Assembly (NCBI GenBank): GCA_035456465.1
Contig: DATIDD010000070.1
Coordinates: forward strand, 43,742 to 107,741
Source: DATHTC01 sp035456465
GTDB lineage: Bacteria > Actinomycetota > Thermoleophilia > Gaiellales > Gaiellaceae
DNA: 64,000 nucleotides
Direction of reading: 5' to 3'
Within the stretch, counting starts at the first letter, position 1. Each line of letters opens with the position of its first letter. The notes beneath the pieces are model-generated. The model was not told the origin of the DNA, did no database searches, and saw only the letters and a program-made list of their open reading frames with translations. Below are positions 62,411-64,000 of this stretch, in pieces. The translations under genes were made by a program, and so were the position numbers.

Positions 62411-64000
62411 CGATCCGCTCCTGGAGGGACAGCGGCGGCTCCTCCGCGCGCGCCCGCGCGATCGCGTGGGCCGCGGCGGCGGCGCCGGCGAGCGTCGTGA
62501 TGCAGGGGATCCGCGCGCTCAGCGCCGCCTCCCGGATGCGGTAGCCGTCCGTCCGCGCCCGCTTCGTCCGGTTCGGCGTGTTCACGACGAGGTCGCACCG
62601 GCGGCGGCGGATCGCGTCGACGATCGCGGCGTCCTTGCCGAGCGACTCGACCTCGAGCCCCGCGGCCGCAAGCGCGCGTGCCGTCCCGGTCGTCGCCACC
62701 AGGCGGAAGCGCAGGCCGGCGAGCGCCGCGGCGACCGGCACGAGCGCCTGCTTGTCCTGGTCGCGCACCGACAGGAACGCGGTCCCGGCCGTGGGGAGCG
62801 GACGCCCGGCCGCGCGCTCGGCCTTCGCGAACGCCGTCGCGAAGTCGGCGCCCGTCGCCATCACCTCGCCGGTCGACCGCATCTCGGGCCCGAGCACCGG
62901 GTCGGCTCCCGCAAAGCGCGCGAACGGGAGCACCGCCGCCTTCACGCTCACCTGCCGCGGCGCGCGCTCCGGCGGCAGCCCCAACTCGGGGATGGTCGCG
63001 CCGGCGGCGAGCCGGCACGCCGCGTCCACGAGGTTGATCCCCGTCGCCTTCGACGCGAACGGCACCGTCCGCGACGCGCGCGGGTTCACCTCGAGCACGT
63101 ACAGCTCGTCGCCGGCGAGCGCGAGCTGGACGTTGACGAGCCCCACGACCCCGAGCGCCGGGGCGAGCTTCCGCACCGCGTCGCCGACCTCCCGCTCCGT
63201 CGCGGCGGTCAGCGACGGCGCCGGCAGCACGCACGACGAGTCGCCCGAGTGCACGCCGGCCTCCTCGACGTGCTGCATGATCGCCGCGACGTACGTGTCG
63301 CGCCCGTCGCAGAGGGCGTCGACGTCGAGCTCGAGCGCGTTCCCGACGAAGCGGTCGACGAGGACGGGACCGTGCGCGTCGTGGACCACGGCCGCGACCT
63401 CGTCGGCGCGGTAGCAGATCCGCATCGCGCGCCCCCCGAGGACGTACGAGGGCCGGACGAGCACCGGGTAGCCGATCCTCCGGGCGATCGTCGAGGCCTC
63501 GGTCACGGTGCGGGCGATCCCCCACTCCGGCGTGCGGACACCGAGCTCGTCGGCGAGCCGCGCGAACCGCTCGCGGTCCTCGGCGAGGTCGACCGCCTCG
63601 TAGGGCGTGCCGAGGATCCGGTGGCCCGCGGCCTCGAGCGTCCGCGCGAGCTTCAGCGGCGTCTGGCCGCCGAACTGGATCACGACGCCCTCCGGCCGCT
63701 CGCGCTCGCACACGGCCAGCACGTGCTCTGCGGTCAGCGGCTCGAAGTAGAGGCGGTCGGAGGTGTCGTAGTCGGTCGAGACGGTCTCGGGGTTGCAGTT
63801 GACCATGATCGTCTCGAAGCCTGCGTCGCGCAGGGCGAAGCTGGCGTGCACACAGCAGTAGTCGAACTCGATGCCTTGTCCGATGCGGTTGGGTCCCGAG
63901 CCGAGGATCATCACCTTGGGTCGAGTGCTGGGCCGCACTTCGTCCTCGTCCTCGTAGGTCGAGTAGTGGTACGGCGTCTCGGCCTCGAACTCCGCGCCGC
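62388..64000 (-). CDS. carB: carbamoyl-phosphate synthase large subunit, C-terminal half (partial at window edge)
   Basis: About 537 residues are present, corresponding to the second half of the 1070-residue protein. The linker is followed by ILGSGPNRIGQGIEFDYCCVHA, then the second ATP-grasp domain and the MGS-like allosteric domain (near 400-500 of this part). The gene continues beyond 64000. CarB makes carbamoyl phosphate for pyrimidine and arginine synthesis; carB-pyrK-pyrD is a pyrimidine operon. Confidence 0.95.
   Translation of the reverse strand, partial: GAEFEAETPYHYSTYEDEDEVRPSTRPKVMILGSGPNRIGQGIEFDYCCVHASFALRDAGFETIMVNCNPETVSTDYDTSDRLYFEPLTAEHVLAVCERERPEGVVIQFGGQTPLKLARTLEAAGHRILGTPYEAVDLAEDRERFARLADELGVRTPEWGIARTVTEASTIARRIGYPVLVRPSYVLGGRAMRICYRADEVAAVVHDAHGPVLVDRFVGNALELDVDALCDGRDTYVAAIMQHVEEAGVHSGDSSCVLPAPSLTAATEREVGDAVRKLAPALGVVGLVNVQLALAGDELYVLEVNPRASRTVPFASKATGINLVDAACRLAAGATIPELGLPPERAPRQVSVKAAVLPFARFAGADPVLGPEMRSTGEVMATGADFATAFAKAERAAGRPLPTAGTAFLSVRDQDKQALVPVAAALAGLRFRLVATTGTARALAAAGLEVESLGKDAAIVDAIRRRRCDLVVNTPNRTKRARTDGYRIREAALSARIPCITTLAGAAAAAHAIARARAEEPPLSLQERIDAETRAA

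Overview
The window is very GC-rich, with dense gene packing, many GTG and some TTG starts, and long runs of 4-base start/stop overlaps. A mihF-type integration host factor, an LSR-like short DapB, RNase J together with RNase Y, and the miaA-miaB / rny / recX-recA order point to an actinobacterium. My best guess is the Thermoleophilia (Gaiellales or Solirubrobacterales), inferred from gene content only. Almost everything is chromosomal housekeeping. I see no CRISPR array, prophage, transposase, tRNA or rRNA gene. No gene-free stretch exceeds 300 bases; the longest are 5184-5421, 49351-49569, 51233-51478 and 51962-52226.

Layout. 1-10.1 kb, minus strand except one oxidoreductase: tRNA modification (miaA partial, miaB), a phosphatase, RNase Y, recX-recA-thpR-cinA and a RodZ-like membrane protein. 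10.1-15.3 kb: a complete BMP-type (nucleoside-like) ABC importer with lipoprotein, double ATPase and two permeases. 15.4-24.9 kb: ftsK, two membrane proteins, nucleoside hydrolase plus ribokinase, RNase J, dapA, mscL and a GNAT enzyme. 24.8-33.4 kb: dapB, an M16 peptidase, an L,D-transpeptidase, a thioesterase and a 1704-residue secreted sugar-dehydrogenase/LamG protein. 33.4-47.2 kb: the translation and RNA block (pnp, rpsO, ribF, truB, nrnA, rbfA, infB, ylxR, nusA, rimP), interrupted on the plus strand by a serine hydrolase and a gamma-glutamyltransferase. 47.2-52.2 kb is the most accessory part: a drug/metabolite transporter, a VOC protein, a GDSL-like lipoprotein, unknown membrane and secreted proteins, and a degenerate cytochrome c. 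52.2-58.3 kb: dtd, a TPR protein, a nucleotidyltransferase and a transglutaminase/DUF58/MoxR cassette. 58.3-64 kb: coaBC-rpoZ-gmk-mihF and the pyrimidine genes pyrD-pyrK-carB, which run off the right edge.

How the genes work together. The BMP importer, nucleoside hydrolase and ribokinase form a plausible nucleoside-scavenging route: uptake, cleavage to base plus ribose, phosphorylation of ribose. pnp, rny, rnj, nrnA and rpsO give a compact RNA decay and processing set. rimP-nusA-ylxR-infB-rbfA-nrnA-truB-ribF is the classic transcription/translation operon.

The more interesting signals are small. They are a cytochrome c whose first heme cysteine is an arginine, a CCCH cluster added to the NusA tail, REP-like inverted repeats one of which encodes the end of PyrK, a near-consensus promoter for mihF overlapping the pyrD stop codon, alternative leader hairpins before rimP-nusA, a hairpin covering the pnp ribosome binding site, and recently duplicated LamG/FN3 modules. 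I did not find a convincing new multi-gene system.
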